Assembly: GCF_041200175.1 (NCBI RefSeq)
Contig: NZ_CP165728.1
Coordinates: forward strand, 62,001-126,000
Direction: 5' to 3'
Source of the DNA: Streptomyces sp. R33
GTDB lineage: Bacteria > Actinomycetota > Actinomycetes > Streptomycetales > Streptomycetaceae
Length of the DNA stretch: 64,000 bases
The notes under the pieces are model-generated. The model ran no database searches. It had not been told where the DNA came from and saw only the letters and a list, made by a program, of their open reading frames with translations. The position numbers were made by a program, and so were the translations under genes. Shown piece by piece: positions 25,764 to 34,782 of this stretch. Within the stretch, counting starts at the first letter, position 1, and each line of letters starts with the position of its first letter.

Positions 25764-26652
25764 GCGCTCCCCGGGCAGCCTGCTCGCAGGACCGGGTGCC
25801 GCGCCACCGAGGGCCGTGGGACGCTCCTCCTCCGCTCCGCGCCCGGCCGACCGGGCCGGCCCTGCGCCCGGTGCACCTGCGGGCGGGGCCGCGGACCAGG
25901 CCGTCCTGTTCACCGCGCACGGCCCGCTGCTGCCCGGCCTCGGCCGGGACCTCTACGGCACCTTCCGCACCTTCGCCGCCACGTGGAACGAGGTCGCCGA
26001 GGCTCTGGACCTCTGGCTTCCCCTGCCGCTGGCCGCCGTCGTGTTCGCCCCCCGCGAGGGGGTCGACGCCGCCCTGATCCGGGACACCGCGTTCGCCGAA
26101 CCCGCCCTGTTCGCCTACCAGGTCGCCCTGTTCCGGGTGTGGGAGTCCTGGGGCATGCAGGCGCGGGCCGTGGCGGGACACGCGGCGGGCGAGATCTCCG
26201 CGGCCTACCTGGCCGGCGCGCTCGACCTGGACGACGCGGCGCGCCTCGTCGTCGCCCGCGGACGGCTCGCCCGCGGCGACGCACCCCACAAGACCCGCGC
26301 CGCCTCCGAGAAGCGGTTCCTCCGGGTGGCCAAGGGCTGCCGCGTCAACGCGCCCGGCCTCACCCTGATCTGCGCGACGACCGGCGACCTGCTCGGTCCC
26401 CGCCCCGGTGAGCGGACCCTCACCGCCGAACACTTCCTGCACCAGGCCCGTGCGACACCCTCGCCCGCGGCCGCGCAGAGCACCCTCGAAGCCGCCGGAT
26501 TCCCCCGCACCCACCCCTGCGGACCCGACGCGCGCAGCACCGCCCTCGGCAGCGAAGTGGACTCCGTGCTGGCCTCCCTCGGCCGCCTCCACGACCACGG
26601 CCACCCGATCTCCTGGCCCAGGGTCTTCGCCGAGGCCACGCCGCCGGCCTGA
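25753..26652 (+). CDS. Acyltransferase-like protein lacking the catalytic Ser
   Basis: 299 aa with the malonyl-CoA:ACP acyltransferase fold. VLFTAHGPLLPGLGRDLYGTF replaces the usual GQGSQ oxyanion segment. The nucleophile motif GHSxGE is GHAAGEISAAYLAG, Ala at residue 144 (codon 26182-26184). The segment with the catalytic His (usually near FHSP) appears deleted, while the C-terminal LGRLHDHGHPISW resembles AT ends. It cannot transfer acyl groups by the normal mechanism. With the KS-like protein at 5216 it may form a non-catalytic complex, or it may be decaying. Confidence 0.83.
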   Translation: MSDERSPGSLLAGPGAAPPRAVGRSSSAPRPADRAGPAPGAPAGGAADQAVLFTAHGPLLPGLGRDLYGTFRTFAATWNEVAEALDLWLPLPLAAVVFAPREGVDAALIRDTAFAEPALFAYQVALFRVWESWGMQARAVAGHAAGEISAAYLAGALDLDDAARLVVARGRLARGDAPHKTRAASEKRFLRVAKGCRVNAPGLTLICATTGDLLGPRPGERTLTAEHFLHQARATPSPAAAQSTLEAAGFPRTHPCGPDARSTALGSEVDSVLASLGRLHDHGHPISWPRVFAEATPPA

Positions 26653-26660
26653 GACCGGCC

Positions 26661-26692
26661 GCCGGAAGCCGCCGCTCCCGGCGGTTTCCGGC
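26661..26692 (+). terminator. Hairpin after the AT-like gene
   Basis: Stem GCCGGAAGCCGCC / GGCGGTTTCCGGC (one G-T pair) with a 6-nt loop, 9 bp after the stop codon. Confidence 0.7.
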
Positions 26693-26719
26693 AACTCCCG
26701 TGCCCGACTGTACGAAGGC

Positions 26720-26748
26720 TCGAGCGACCGTCGAGCGATCCCCGTGAG
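26720..26748 (+). promoter_or_regulatory. SARP boxes interrupted downstream by the MITE-like element
   Basis: TCGAGCG (26720) and an identical TCGAGCG (26731), 11 bp apart, then CCGTGAG (26742). The element at 26752 starts 4 bp after the third heptamer, where the -10 region would be. Confidence 0.7.
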
Positions 26749-26751
26749 GCT

Positions 26752-26915
26752 AAGGGCTGTCCCGTAATCCCCGGCGGGCGCACGACGACAGCTACGGCGC
26801 CTCGCTGCGTTGTCGGAACATCCGCATACGCCCAGTATGCGGACGCCCCTCCGCCTTGCGATGCACCGCATCTGACGCCGTGCGCTGATCCGCCGGGGAT
26901 TACGGGACAGCCCTT
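26752..26915. mobile_element. MITE-like element, 164 bp, perfect 26-bp terminal inverted repeats
   Basis: The ends at 26752-26777 and 26890-26915 are perfect inverted copies of 26 bp (outer part AAGGGCTGTCCCGTAATCCC). The interior has an 8-bp palindrome (CCGCATAC / GTATGCGG at 26822-26842) and no coding capacity. The ends resemble IS5-group ends from memory. I see no clear target duplication at the flanks. Probably mobilised in trans by a related transposase. It lies between SARP boxes and the acyl-CoA dehydrogenase gene. Confidence 0.82.
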
Positions 26916-27007
26916 CGGGGCTGCCCCGACACCCGTGCACCCGGACGGACCAGCCCCGGACCCCCAGCAACGGCGAGTCCCGCGACGAAGGAGCTGATCC
27001 CGCGACC

Positions 27008-28759
27008 ATGGCCACCACCGAGATCCACGCGGACCCCGCCACCCGACATGCCGAGCCCATCGCCCCGCTGCGCCGCGCCGCGCGGCTCGAGGCGCAGCTC
27101 GGCGACCCGTACGACCCCGCCAACCCGCACGGTCTGGGCGCCCTGTTCGCCGCCGACGAGCGGCGCGAACCGCCCGAGGCGACCGAGCAGCTGCTCACGG
27201 AGGCCGGGCTCGGAGCCGAGTTCGTGCCCGCCGAGTACGGTGGCCGGCTCACCCGCGCCGACCACCTGGCCAAGGTGCTGCGCCCGGTCTTCCGCCGGGA
27301 CCTCGCCCTCGGCTTCGGCTTCGGCATCACCTCGCTCTTCGCCACCTCCGCGGTCTGGGCGGCGGGCACCGAGGCCCAGCGCCGGTTCACCGCCGACCTG
27401 CTGCTCGGCGGCGGCCGCGCCTCGATCGTCCACCACGAGATGGCGCACGCGAACGACATCCTGCGCGACGAGTTCACCGCCGGCGCCGCACCGGGCGGCG
27501 GCTACGAGCTCAACGGCCGCAAGGACGTCATCATCAACGCCGCCCGCGCCCAGGCGTACGTCGTCTACGCGCGCACCGACCAGGCCCGCAGCCCGTACAG
27601 CCACTCCGTGCTGCTCGTGGACCCGGCCGAACTCCACGGCATCAAGCACCTGCCCCGGGTCCCCACCACCGGCATGCGCGGCAACCTGTTCTCCGGGCTG
27701 GAGTTCACCGACTGCGCCGTCCCCGGAGATGCGCTCGTCGGCCGCCCCGGCGAAGGGGTGGCCCTCGCCCTGCGCACGTACCAGGTCAACCGGTGCGTCA
27801 TCGCCTCGACGGCCGTCGCCGCGGTCGACACCGTGCTGCACTCCGCCGTACGGGCCGCGACCACCGGCCGCAGCCGGCCGCTGGCCCGCCGCTGGCACAA
27901 GCCGCTCGCCGGGGTCTTCGCCGACATGCTCGCCTGCGACAGCATGGCCACCGTCGCCCTGCGCGCCCTGAGCCTGCTGCCCGACCGCACCCATGTGCTC
28001 GCCGCCGCCGTCAAGTACGTGGTCCCCGACCTGCTGCGGGAGGACCTCGAGGAACTCGCCACCGTCCTCGGCTCCCGCGGCTACCAGCGCGGCACCCCCG
28101 CGTACGGCGCCCTCGACAAGCTCGGACGCGATCTGCCCGTGGCCGGCCTCGGGCACGCGGGCACCGCCGCCTGCCAGGCCGTGATCGTCCCCCAGCTGCG
28201 CACGCTCGCCGAACGCGCCTGGTTCCGCGAGGAGGAGCCGCCGCCGGAGCTGTTCCGCACCGGGGCCGCGCTGCCCGCCCTCGACTACCGGCTGCTCGGC
28301 ATCGCCGACGGCGGCGACTTCCTCGCCGCATCGCTCGTCGAGTCCGCCGCGCGGCTGGCCGGGGTGCGCGGGGTGGGGGGCCAGCTGGCCGTCCTGGCCG
28401 ACCTCGCCGAGGGCTTCGTCACCGAACTGCGCGCCCTGCGCGAGCGCTGCCGGGCCATCCCCGCCCACGGCACCCCCGCGGCCCTGTCCGATCCCGCCCT
28501 GTGCGTGCTCAGCGACCGCTACGCCCTGGTCCTCGCGGCCGCCTCGGTCCTCGGCACCTGGGAGGGCCAGGACGGCAGCGATCCCTTCCTGGCCGCCCCC
28601 GCCTGGGCGGTGCTCGCGCTCTCCCGGCTCGGCGGCCGGCTCGGCATCCCCGTGCCCGATCTGCCCGACGGCTGCCGCGAGCAGGTGCTGGAGGAGCTGA
28701 TGCGCCGCTACCGCTCGGGCCGCAGCTGCGACCTCGACGCGACGGAACTCGCGCAGTGA
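27008..28759 (+). CDS. Acyl-CoA dehydrogenase-family flavoprotein
   Basis: 583 aa, longer than the usual 380-400, with a C-terminal extension like large FadE-type enzymes. The N-terminal and middle domains are recognisable (FVPAEYGGRLTRADHL, ASIVHHEMAHANDIL, PTTGMRGNLFSGLEFTDCAVP, GEGVALALRTYQVNR). Expected to desaturate or oxidise an acyl chain on CoA or a carrier. The only ribosome-like site (AAGGAG) is about 14 nt before the ATG, longer than ideal, and the promoter may be altered by the MITE-like element. Confidence 0.85.
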   Translation: MATTEIHADPATRHAEPIAPLRRAARLEAQLGDPYDPANPHGLGALFAADERREPPEATEQLLTEAGLGAEFVPAEYGGRLTRADHLAKVLRPVFRRDLALGFGFGITSLFATSAVWAAGTEAQRRFTADLLLGGGRASIVHHEMAHANDILRDEFTAGAAPGGGYELNGRKDVIINAARAQAYVVYARTDQARSPYSHSVLLVDPAELHGIKHLPRVPTTGMRGNLFSGLEFTDCAVPGDALVGRPGEGVALALRTYQVNRCVIASTAVAAVDTVLHSAVRAATTGRSRPLARRWHKPLAGVFADMLACDSMATVALRALSLLPDRTHVLAAAVKYVVPDLLREDLEELATVLGSRGYQRGTPAYGALDKLGRDLPVAGLGHAGTAACQAVIVPQLRTLAERAWFREEEPPPELFRTGAALPALDYRLLGIADGGDFLAASLVESAARLAGVRGVGGQLAVLADLAEGFVTELRALRERCRAIPAHGTPAALSDPALCVLSDRYALVLAAASVLGTWEGQDGSDPFLAAPAWAVLALSRLGGRLGIPVPDLPDGCREQVLEELMRRYRSGRSCDLDATELAQ

Positions 28760-28845
28760 CCCAGCCGCCCCGGCACGGCACCACGGCATCCCCTGCTCAC
28801 CGTCCAGTACGTCCAGCACATCCAGCACCAGGGAAGGACAGCCCG

Positions 28846-29679
28846 ATGACGGAAGACGCGCAGCGCATCACGACCCCGGTCCACGTCACCGGGCCGGCCG
28901 GTCCCTGGCAGGAGGTGGAGGACGGCATGGCCCTGCGCGGGAACGCCTCGGTGTTCACCACCTGGGGCGAGTGGCTCACCGCGGCGCTCGCGGAACCCGC
29001 GCTGCGCCCGCTGCTCGGCCGGGACTGGCTGCGCTACCGGCAGACCGTCGACCCGACGATCCGGTACCGCTTCGTCGCCTCCCGGCTGGCGGTCAAGTAC
29101 ACGGCGGCGGCCGCGCTCGGCGTCGACCCCGCCGACCTGGACCTCGCGTACAAGATCGGCGGCCGTCCGTACCTGCGCGGCTTCGACCAGATCGACGTCA
29201 GCCTGACCCACACCGACGACCTGATCGCCGTCGGCATCAGCCGCACCGGCAGGATCGGCATCGACACCGAACCCGTCGACCGCAGGCTCTCCTTGCAGCT
29301 CCTGCAGGACCAGGTGCTGACCGCCGCCGAGCAGTCCGAACTCGCGGCGCTGCCCGAGGCGGAGCAGCCCGCGGCGATGCTGCGGCTGTGGACCCTGAAG
29401 GAGGCCTACACCAAGGCGCTCGGCCAGGGACTGCGGCTGGGCTTCTCGGAGTTCGGCTTCGCGACCGGCAGCGGGGGCGACGCGGGCCTGCTCGCCCCGG
29501 ACGGCACCCCCGCGGCCCGCGGCGAGTGGGCGTTCGGCACGTATCCGGTGCTCGACCGCTACCTGGTCAGCATCGCCTGCCACGACACCGGCCTGAACAC
29601 CTCGCGTGACACCGCCGTCTCCACCATGCTCGACGAGGGCTTCCTGACGACGGTGGCAGGCCTCCTCGAGCGGGCCTGA
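28846..29679 (+). CDS. Second Sfp-type phosphopantetheinyl transferase
   Basis: 277 aa. GRPYLRGFDQIDVSLTHTDDLIAVGIS, IGIDTEPVDRR and LWTLKEAYTKALGQGL match Sfp-family active-site motifs. About 60 N-terminal residues precede the first conserved block, and the tail after about 245 is longer than in the PPTase at 7114. Two PPTases in one locus suggests separate carrier sets (ACPs versus NRPS PCPs). Confidence 0.88.
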   Translation: MTEDAQRITTPVHVTGPAGPWQEVEDGMALRGNASVFTTWGEWLTAALAEPALRPLLGRDWLRYRQTVDPTIRYRFVASRLAVKYTAAAALGVDPADLDLAYKIGGRPYLRGFDQIDVSLTHTDDLIAVGISRTGRIGIDTEPVDRRLSLQLLQDQVLTAAEQSELAALPEAEQPAAMLRLWTLKEAYTKALGQGLRLGFSEFGFATGSGGDAGLLAPDGTPAARGEWAFGTYPVLDRYLVSIACHDTGLNTSRDTAVSTMLDEGFLTTVAGLLERA

Positions 29680-29983
29680 CACCGGACCGCGAGCGGCACC
29701 ACCGCTGCCACACCGGCGCTGTAGGCGGGTCCGAGTTCTGCGGAGGAGAGTCGTTCCTGCGGTCGGCCACCGGTCAACCCCCCGGCCGGGAGCATGCCGC
29801 TCCTCTTGCCCCGCTGCCCGAACACCCACGCCCGGGCGGCGGGGCACAGGCATGTCCGGACCCCCGCCCGGCCTGCGGCGCGGGCGGCCCCGTACGGAAT
29901 TCGAGCCGGGCTGTAGCACCGCGGTCGATGCTGGACGACGCGACACCGGCCGGACCCGGTGCCTCTGTGTCGAAAGGGCCCGT
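29680..29983. other. Intergenic region, 304 bp
   Basis: No gene, clear terminator or well-formed repeat array. A single SARP-like heptamer TCGAGCC at 29901 is not followed by partners at 11-bp steps. Confidence 0.5.
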
Positions 29984-31636
29984 ATGAGCATCGTCGAGGA
30001 AAGACCACTGGAGAGCGTGCTCGCACCGGACGACGGGCCCACTCCTGCGCCTTCCGCCCGTCACCACGAGGACGGCGTCCGCTTCGCGTCCCTGCGCGAG
30101 CGCACGGCGCAACTGCACGCCGTCCGCGCGCTGGCCGAGGCCGGCCCCGGCGAACGGGCCACCGCCGCCCAGCACGCCAAGGGCAAGCTGACCGCCCGCG
30201 AGCGCATCGAGCTCCTGTTCGACGAAGGTACGTTCAGCGAGGTCGAGCAGCTGCGCCGGCACCGCGCCACCGGCTTCGGCCTGGAGGACAAGAAGCCCTA
30301 CACGGACGGGGTCGTCACCGGCTGGGGCAAGGTCCACGGCCGTACGGTCTTCGCGTACGCCCACGACTTCCGCATCTTCGGCGGCGCGCTGGGCGAGGCC
30401 CACGCCGAGAAGATCCACAAGCTGATGGACCTGGCCGAGGGGGTCGGGGCCCCCGTCGTGGGCCTGTGCGACGGCGCCGGCGCCCGCATCCAGGAGGGCG
30501 TCACCGCGCTCGCCGGCTACGGCGGCATCTTCCAGCGCAACGTTCGCAACTCCGGGGTCATCCCGCAGATCTCGGTCATCCTCGGGCCCTGCGCGGGCGG
30601 CGCCGCGTACTCGCCCGCCCTGACGGACTTCGTCTTCATGGTCCGCGGCACCTCGCAGATGTTCATCACCGGCTCCGACGTCGTCCAGGCCGTCACCGGT
30701 GAAGCCGTCACGATGGAGGACCTCGGCGGCGCCGACCGCCACGTCGGGGCCTCGGGCGTGGCCGCGTTCGCCTACGACGACGAGCGGAGCTGCCTCGAGG
30801 ACGTACGCCACCTGCTGTCCCTGCTGCCCTCCAACAACCGCGAATCCGCCCCCGCCGGCGACCTCGGGGACCCGGTGGACCGCCGCTGCGAGCGCCTGTT
30901 CGACATCGTCCCGGGCAAGCCCACGCAGTCGTACGACATCCGCGACGTCATCGAGGAGATCGCCGACCACGGGGACTACTTCGAGGTCCACGCCCAGTGG
31001 GCCCGCAACGTCGTCTGCGCCCTGACCCGCCTCGGCGGCCAGGTCGTCGGCATCGTCGCCAACCAGCCGGCCCACCTCGCGGGCGTCCTCGACATCCACG
31101 CCTCCGAGAAGGCGGCCCGCTTCGTCCAGTTCTGCGACTCGTTCAGCATTCCGCTCGTCACCCTGATCGACGTACCCGGCTTCCTGCCCGGCGTCGACCA
31201 GGAGCACAACGGCATCATCCGGCACGGCGCGAAGCTCCTGTACGCGTACTGCAACGCCACCGTGCCGCGCATCAGCCTCATCCTGCGCAAGGCCTACGGC
31301 GGGGCCTACATCGTCATGGACTCCCGCTCCATCGGCGCGGACGTCGCGCTGGCCTGGCCCTCGAACGAGATCGCCGTCATGGGCGCGGAAGGCGCGGCCA
31401 GCGTCATCTTCCGCCGCGAGATCAACGCCTCGGACGATCCCGAGGCCACGCGCGCGCAGAAGATCAAGGAGTACCAGGCCGAGCTGATGCACCCGTACTA
31501 CGCGGCCGAACGCGGCCTCGTCGACGACGTCATCGACCCGGCCGAGACCCGCACGCGCCTCATCTCCACCCTCGACATGCTGCGCACCAAGCACGCCCAG
31601 CTGCCGAGCCGCAAGCACGGGAACGTCCCGCTGTGA
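29984..31636 (+). CDS. Acyl-CoA carboxylase beta subunit (carboxyltransferase)
   Basis: 550 aa, typical of actinobacterial AccD/PccB. Carries the two crotonase-like halves with the acyl-CoA pocket (GLCDGAGARIQEGV, ILGPCAGGAAYSPALTDF) and the carboxybiotin side (DVPGFLPGVDQEHNGIIRHGAKLLYAY, LRKAYGGAYIVM). It transfers CO2 from carboxybiotin to acetyl- or propionyl-CoA, giving malonyl-type extender units for the PKS. No biotinylated alpha subunit is in the window, so it must pair with one encoded elsewhere. Overlaps the epsilon gene by GTGA. Confidence 0.95.
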   Translation: MSIVEERPLESVLAPDDGPTPAPSARHHEDGVRFASLRERTAQLHAVRALAEAGPGERATAAQHAKGKLTARERIELLFDEGTFSEVEQLRRHRATGFGLEDKKPYTDGVVTGWGKVHGRTVFAYAHDFRIFGGALGEAHAEKIHKLMDLAEGVGAPVVGLCDGAGARIQEGVTALAGYGGIFQRNVRNSGVIPQISVILGPCAGGAAYSPALTDFVFMVRGTSQMFITGSDVVQAVTGEAVTMEDLGGADRHVGASGVAAFAYDDERSCLEDVRHLLSLLPSNNRESAPAGDLGDPVDRRCERLFDIVPGKPTQSYDIRDVIEEIADHGDYFEVHAQWARNVVCALTRLGGQVVGIVANQPAHLAGVLDIHASEKAARFVQFCDSFSIPLVTLIDVPGFLPGVDQEHNGIIRHGAKLLYAYCNATVPRISLILRKAYGGAYIVMDSRSIGADVALAWPSNEIAVMGAEGAASVIFRREINASDDPEATRAQKIKEYQAELMHPYYAAERGLVDDVIDPAETRTRLISTLDMLRTKHAQLPSRKHGNVPL

Positions 31637-31857
31637 CCGCCGACGACAGGACCGCCCTGGCACTGGCGGCGATGCGGATCACCAAGGGCAACCCGACGGC
31701 GCAGGACGTCGCGGCGCTGGCCGTGCTCCTCGCCTCCCGGCTCCGGCACGAGGCGCAGGCCCCGCCGCCGCAGGCCCCGCAGGCGGAGGGGCGGGTGGAG
31801 AAGCTGCCCCTGCACCCCCGGCCGTCCTTCACGGCGCCGGGCGCCTGGGCCTCGTAG
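31633..31857 (+). CDS. Acyl-CoA carboxylase epsilon subunit
   Basis: 74 aa. The small AccE-like protein RITKGNPTAQDVAALAVLLASRL followed by a Pro/Ala-rich tail matches the actinobacterial epsilon subunit that stabilises the alpha-beta complex. The GTG overlaps the beta stop. Confidence 0.9.
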   Translation: MTADDRTALALAAMRITKGNPTAQDVAALAVLLASRLRHEAQAPPPQAPQAEGRVEKLPLHPRPSFTAPGAWAS

Positions 31858-31861
31858 GTAC

Positions 31862-32590
31862 TCACCCACCGTTCCCGATCAGCGCGGCGACACCGTCCAG
31901 GATCCGCTCGAGCCCGAACTCGAGCGGATCGTCCGCGCGGGGGGCGAAGGCTCCGCCGGCGATGGCCGCGGTCAGTGCCGGGAACCGGTCGCCGTGCCGT
32001 TTCCACACGTCCGCCGTGAGCCGGTTCCACTCCTGGCGGCCTTCCTCGTCGTCGTCGACGAGCTGCTGCGCCAGGCTGCGGACGTGCCCGATGACCAGCA
32101 GGAAGGCCGCGTGCTGCTGTGCGTACGGGAGTCCCGTCCCCGACAGCGCGGCCAAGGCGGAGTCGAGCCAGGCCAGCTGACGGGGCCCCATGAGCTGCCG
32201 GCGCATCCCGGTGGCGGCCACCATCCACGGCCGGCGCCGGTACTGCTCCCAGCACGCACGCGCCCACGCGTCCAGCTGCGGACGCCAGCCCCCCGGCACG
32301 TCGGTGACGGCGGGAGCCGGTCCGAAGGCGGCGTCGACCATCAGGTCGAGCAGTTCGGCCTTGCCGGGGACGTAGCGGTACAGGGCCATGGTGGTCACGC
32401 CCAGGCGCGCGGCGACGCCCTGCATGGACAGCGCGTCCAGCCCCTCCGTATCGGCGATGGCGAGCGCGGTGTCCACGATGCGCCCGACGCTCAGCGAGGG
32501 CTTCGGGCCGCGCTTGGGCTGCTCCTGCTCGCCCCACAGGAGCGCCAGGCTGACCGCCGGATCGCGCTTCTCGTCCCTGCTCCTGCCCAT
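31862..32590 (-). CDS. TetR-family regulator
   Basis: 242 aa. An N-terminal basic stretch, then the HTH at about residues 40-85 (MQGVAARLGVTTMALYRYVPGKAELLDLMVD), typical of TetR proteins with the TetR_C / AcrR-like C-terminal domain. It is divergent from the hydrolase gene at 32708, with an AT-rich imperfect palindrome between them, so it probably represses both. Start 32590 chosen because upstream Met codons read through that operator. Confidence 0.87.
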   Translation of the reverse strand: MGRSRDEKRDPAVSLALLWGEQEQPKRGPKPSLSVGRIVDTALAIADTEGLDALSMQGVAARLGVTTMALYRYVPGKAELLDLMVDAAFGPAPAVTDVPGGWRPQLDAWARACWEQYRRRPWMVAATGMRRQLMGPRQLAWLDSALAALSGTGLPYAQQHAAFLLVIGHVRSLAQQLVDDDEEGRQEWNRLTADVWKRHGDRFPALTAAIAGGAFAPRADDPLEFGLERILDGVAALIGNGG

Positions 32591-32643
32591 GCGGCCCCGC
32601 TCCTCGGATCGCTGCGTACCGGACCCGTTGACGGCACGCCCTG

Positions 32644-32689
32644 GAACTGTATATAACATAAACGAAATCGCTTATTACATACACAGTTC
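32644..32689. promoter_or_regulatory. 46-bp imperfect palindrome, probable TetR operator
   Basis: Left arm 32644-32661 (GAACTGTATATAACATAA) and right arm 32672-32689 match at 14 of 18 positions when reverse-complemented. It is very AT-rich for this genome and sits between the divergent TetR and hydrolase starts. Confidence 0.75.
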
Positions 32690-32707
32690 TCGCCGTGAGG
32701 GGTCACC

Positions 32708-33784
32708 ATGCTCGCCACCGTCCTCGCCACCTCCGCCGCCCTCCTCGCCACGCCCGTCGTCGGCCTGCTCGGCCACCGCGCCCTGCGCCGCGCCGGCAAC
32801 GCCCGGCTCCTGCGCATCGACAGCCCGTGCGGCATCGACGAACAGCGCTTCGTCCGGATCGGCGGCATCGAGCAGTGGATCTCGATCCGCGGCGAGGACA
32901 CGGCCAACCCGGTGGTGCTCGAGATCCACGGCGGCCCCGGTGCCTCCCACTCGGTCTTCGCCACCCGCACCCGGTCCTGGGAGGAGCACTTCACGGTGGT
33001 GCGCTGGGACATGCGCGGCGCGGGCAAGACCTTCGGCCGCTCCGGTCCCGCAGGCCAGGGCGAGATGAGCTTCGCCCGGCTGTACGAGGACGCCCTCGAG
33101 GTCACCCGGTACGCTCGCGAGCGGCTCGGCGCCGAGCGGGTCGTCCTGGTCGGGAGCTCGCTCGGCAGCGTCTTCGGCCTGCGCCTGGCCCGCAGCCACC
33201 CCGAGCTGTACTCCGCCTACGTCGGCACCGACCAGAACATCCTGGACGCCGGGCGCGACCCCTCCGTCCACGAGGCGCTGCTGGCCCGGCTGCGCGCCGC
33301 CGGCAGGCACAAGGACGCCGCCGCAGTCGCGGAGATGGGCAGCGACCCGCACCGGGTGACCGCCGAGCAGCGGGCCGCGTACGACAAGCTGACCGTGGCC
33401 TCCGATCCCCTGACGCTCGACACCCTCAAGAGGGTCGTGCTGGGGTCGCTGTGGTTCTCGCCGCTGCACTCGCTGCGCGAGCTGGGGCAGTACTTCGCGG
33501 GCATGAAGTTCTCCGCGCAGCTCACCCCCGCCCTGGCAGAGTTCGACGACCGGGCCGACGGCACCCGCTTCGAGCTGCCGTTCTTCATCTTCCAGGGCGA
33601 CCGGGACGTCATCACCCCGGCCGGGCGCGCCCGGGCCTTCTTCGACGAGGTCGAGGCCCCGGCCAAGGAGTTCGCGCTGATCGAGGGCGCGAGCCACTTC
33701 GCGTCGTTCCGCCGCCCGGACCGGTTCCTGCAGCTGATGCTGACCCGGGTCCGGCCGGTGCTGGCCGAGGCCGCGCGGGCTTAG
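32708..33784 (+). CDS. Alpha/beta hydrolase, proline-iminopeptidase-like
   Basis: 358 aa. A hydrophobic N-terminus (about residues 1-22) may be a membrane anchor. HGGPGAS oxyanion motif, nucleophile elbow VGSSLGS, acid region FIFQGDRDVITP and His in EGASHFASF. These match the prolyl aminopeptidase branch. ATG 32708 follows GAGGGG. Probably controlled by the divergent TetR. No evident pathway role. Confidence 0.85.
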   Translation: MLATVLATSAALLATPVVGLLGHRALRRAGNARLLRIDSPCGIDEQRFVRIGGIEQWISIRGEDTANPVVLEIHGGPGASHSVFATRTRSWEEHFTVVRWDMRGAGKTFGRSGPAGQGEMSFARLYEDALEVTRYARERLGAERVVLVGSSLGSVFGLRLARSHPELYSAYVGTDQNILDAGRDPSVHEALLARLRAAGRHKDAAAVAEMGSDPHRVTAEQRAAYDKLTVASDPLTLDTLKRVVLGSLWFSPLHSLRELGQYFAGMKFSAQLTPALAEFDDRADGTRFELPFFIFQGDRDVITPAGRARAFFDEVEAPAKEFALIEGASHFASFRRPDRFLQLMLTRVRPVLAEAARA

Positions 33785-33797
33785 GGCGTGTCCTCCG

Positions 33798-34505
33798 CTA
33801 CCAGGGCAGCGGACGGCCGTCGCGGAAGAAGCCGCCGGTGGGTCCGGAGTCCGGGAGGGTGGCGGCCCAGACGATCCCCGCCGCCCCCTCCCGTACGGGA
33901 CGGCCGCCCGGGCCGCCCATGTCGGTCGCGACCCAGCCGGGGCAGACGGAGTTGACCAGGATCCTGTCGCCGCGCAGCTCGGCCGAGAGCATGCGGGTGA
34001 GGGCGTTCAGGGCGGCCTTGGAGGCGGTGTAGGCGGGGGTCCCGCCGCCCATGCTCGTCAAGGACGCGGCTTCGCTGCTGACATTGACGATCCGCCCGTG
34101 GCGGCCGGCCCGCAGCAGCGGGAGGAACGCCTGCGTGGTGCGCCAGGGGCCGTACAGGTTGGTGTCGGCGGCCTCCGCGACCACGTCGAGGTCGGCCGTC
34201 GCGGCGCGCTGCCAGGTGTCGTACGCGATGGCCGCATTGTTGACCAGGACGTCGAGCCGCCCGAAGCGCTCGCCCGTCGCGCGCGCGGCCCGCTCGGCGC
34301 TCGCCCGGTCCCGTACGTCGAGGGCCACCGGGTGGACGTCCCCTCCCTCGGCGCGGAGCTCCGCCGCGGCCTCCTCGGCGGCCGGCAGGGAGCGGGCGGT
34401 CAGCAGGACGGTGTGTCCGAGCGCGCCGAGCTGCCGGCACACCTCCCGTCCGATGCCCCTGTTGCCGCCGGTGACCAAGGAGACGGTGCGTTCGCCACCC
34501 GTCAT
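33798..34505 (-). CDS. Short-chain dehydrogenase/reductase
   Basis: 235 aa. TGGNRGIG cofactor motif, NNAA, catalytic Ser in NVSSEAAS and YTASK. Closest in style to carbonyl-reductase-type SDRs. Convergent with the hydrolase (13-bp gap). Substrate unknown; looks accessory rather than biosynthetic. Confidence 0.88.
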   Translation of the reverse strand: MTGGERTVSLVTGGNRGIGREVCRQLGALGHTVLLTARSLPAAEEAAAELRAEGGDVHPVALDVRDRASAERAARATGERFGRLDVLVNNAAIAYDTWQRAATADLDVVAEAADTNLYGPWRTTQAFLPLLRAGRHGRIVNVSSEAASLTSMGGGTPAYTASKAALNALTRMLSAELRGDRILVNSVCPGWVATDMGGPGGRPVREGAAGIVWAATLPDSGPTGGFFRDGRPLPW

Positions 34506-34551
34506 GTCGCTCCCGTTTCCGTTCAGCCGCTCGTGCTCTTCGTCCAGGAGG

Positions 34552-34782
34552 TCACAGCCCCATGGAGATGGCCAGTCGGGTGAGCTCGGCGGTGCTGTTG
34601 ATGCCCAGCTTGGCGCGGATGCGGCGGAGGTAGGCGTCGACGGTGTGCTTGGACAGTCCCATGTGGCGGGCCGTCTGGAGGTAGGTGCGGCCGGCGGCGA
34701 TGTGGCCCAGTGCCTCCTGCTCGCGCGGGGCGAGGGCCAGGGCGGCGGTCTCGGTCTGCGGGGCGGTGAGGGTGAGGCTCAT
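34552..34782 (-). CDS. LuxR-type HTH-only peptide
   Basis: 76 aa, almost entirely a GerE/LuxR helix-turn-helix (LAPREQEALGHIAAGRTYLQTARHMGLSKHTVDAYLRRIRAKLGI, in shorter blocks). No receiver, PAS or ATPase domain. Such single-domain LuxR proteins occur in Streptomyces as small regulators or fragments. GGAAGGAAA lies upstream of the ATG, so it is probably expressed. Confidence 0.8.
   Translation of the reverse strand: MSLTLTAPQTETAALALAPREQEALGHIAAGRTYLQTARHMGLSKHTVDAYLRRIRAKLGINSTAELTRLAISMGL

Noticed and set aside
26752..26915. Full insertion sequence
   Set aside because: No transposase frame inside 164 bp; only the inverted ends remain, so called MITE-like.
29901..29931. SARP boxes before the acyl-CoA carboxylase gene
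   Set aside because: One heptamer TCGAGCC and a TCGATGC are present but 24 bp apart, not at 11-bp steps.
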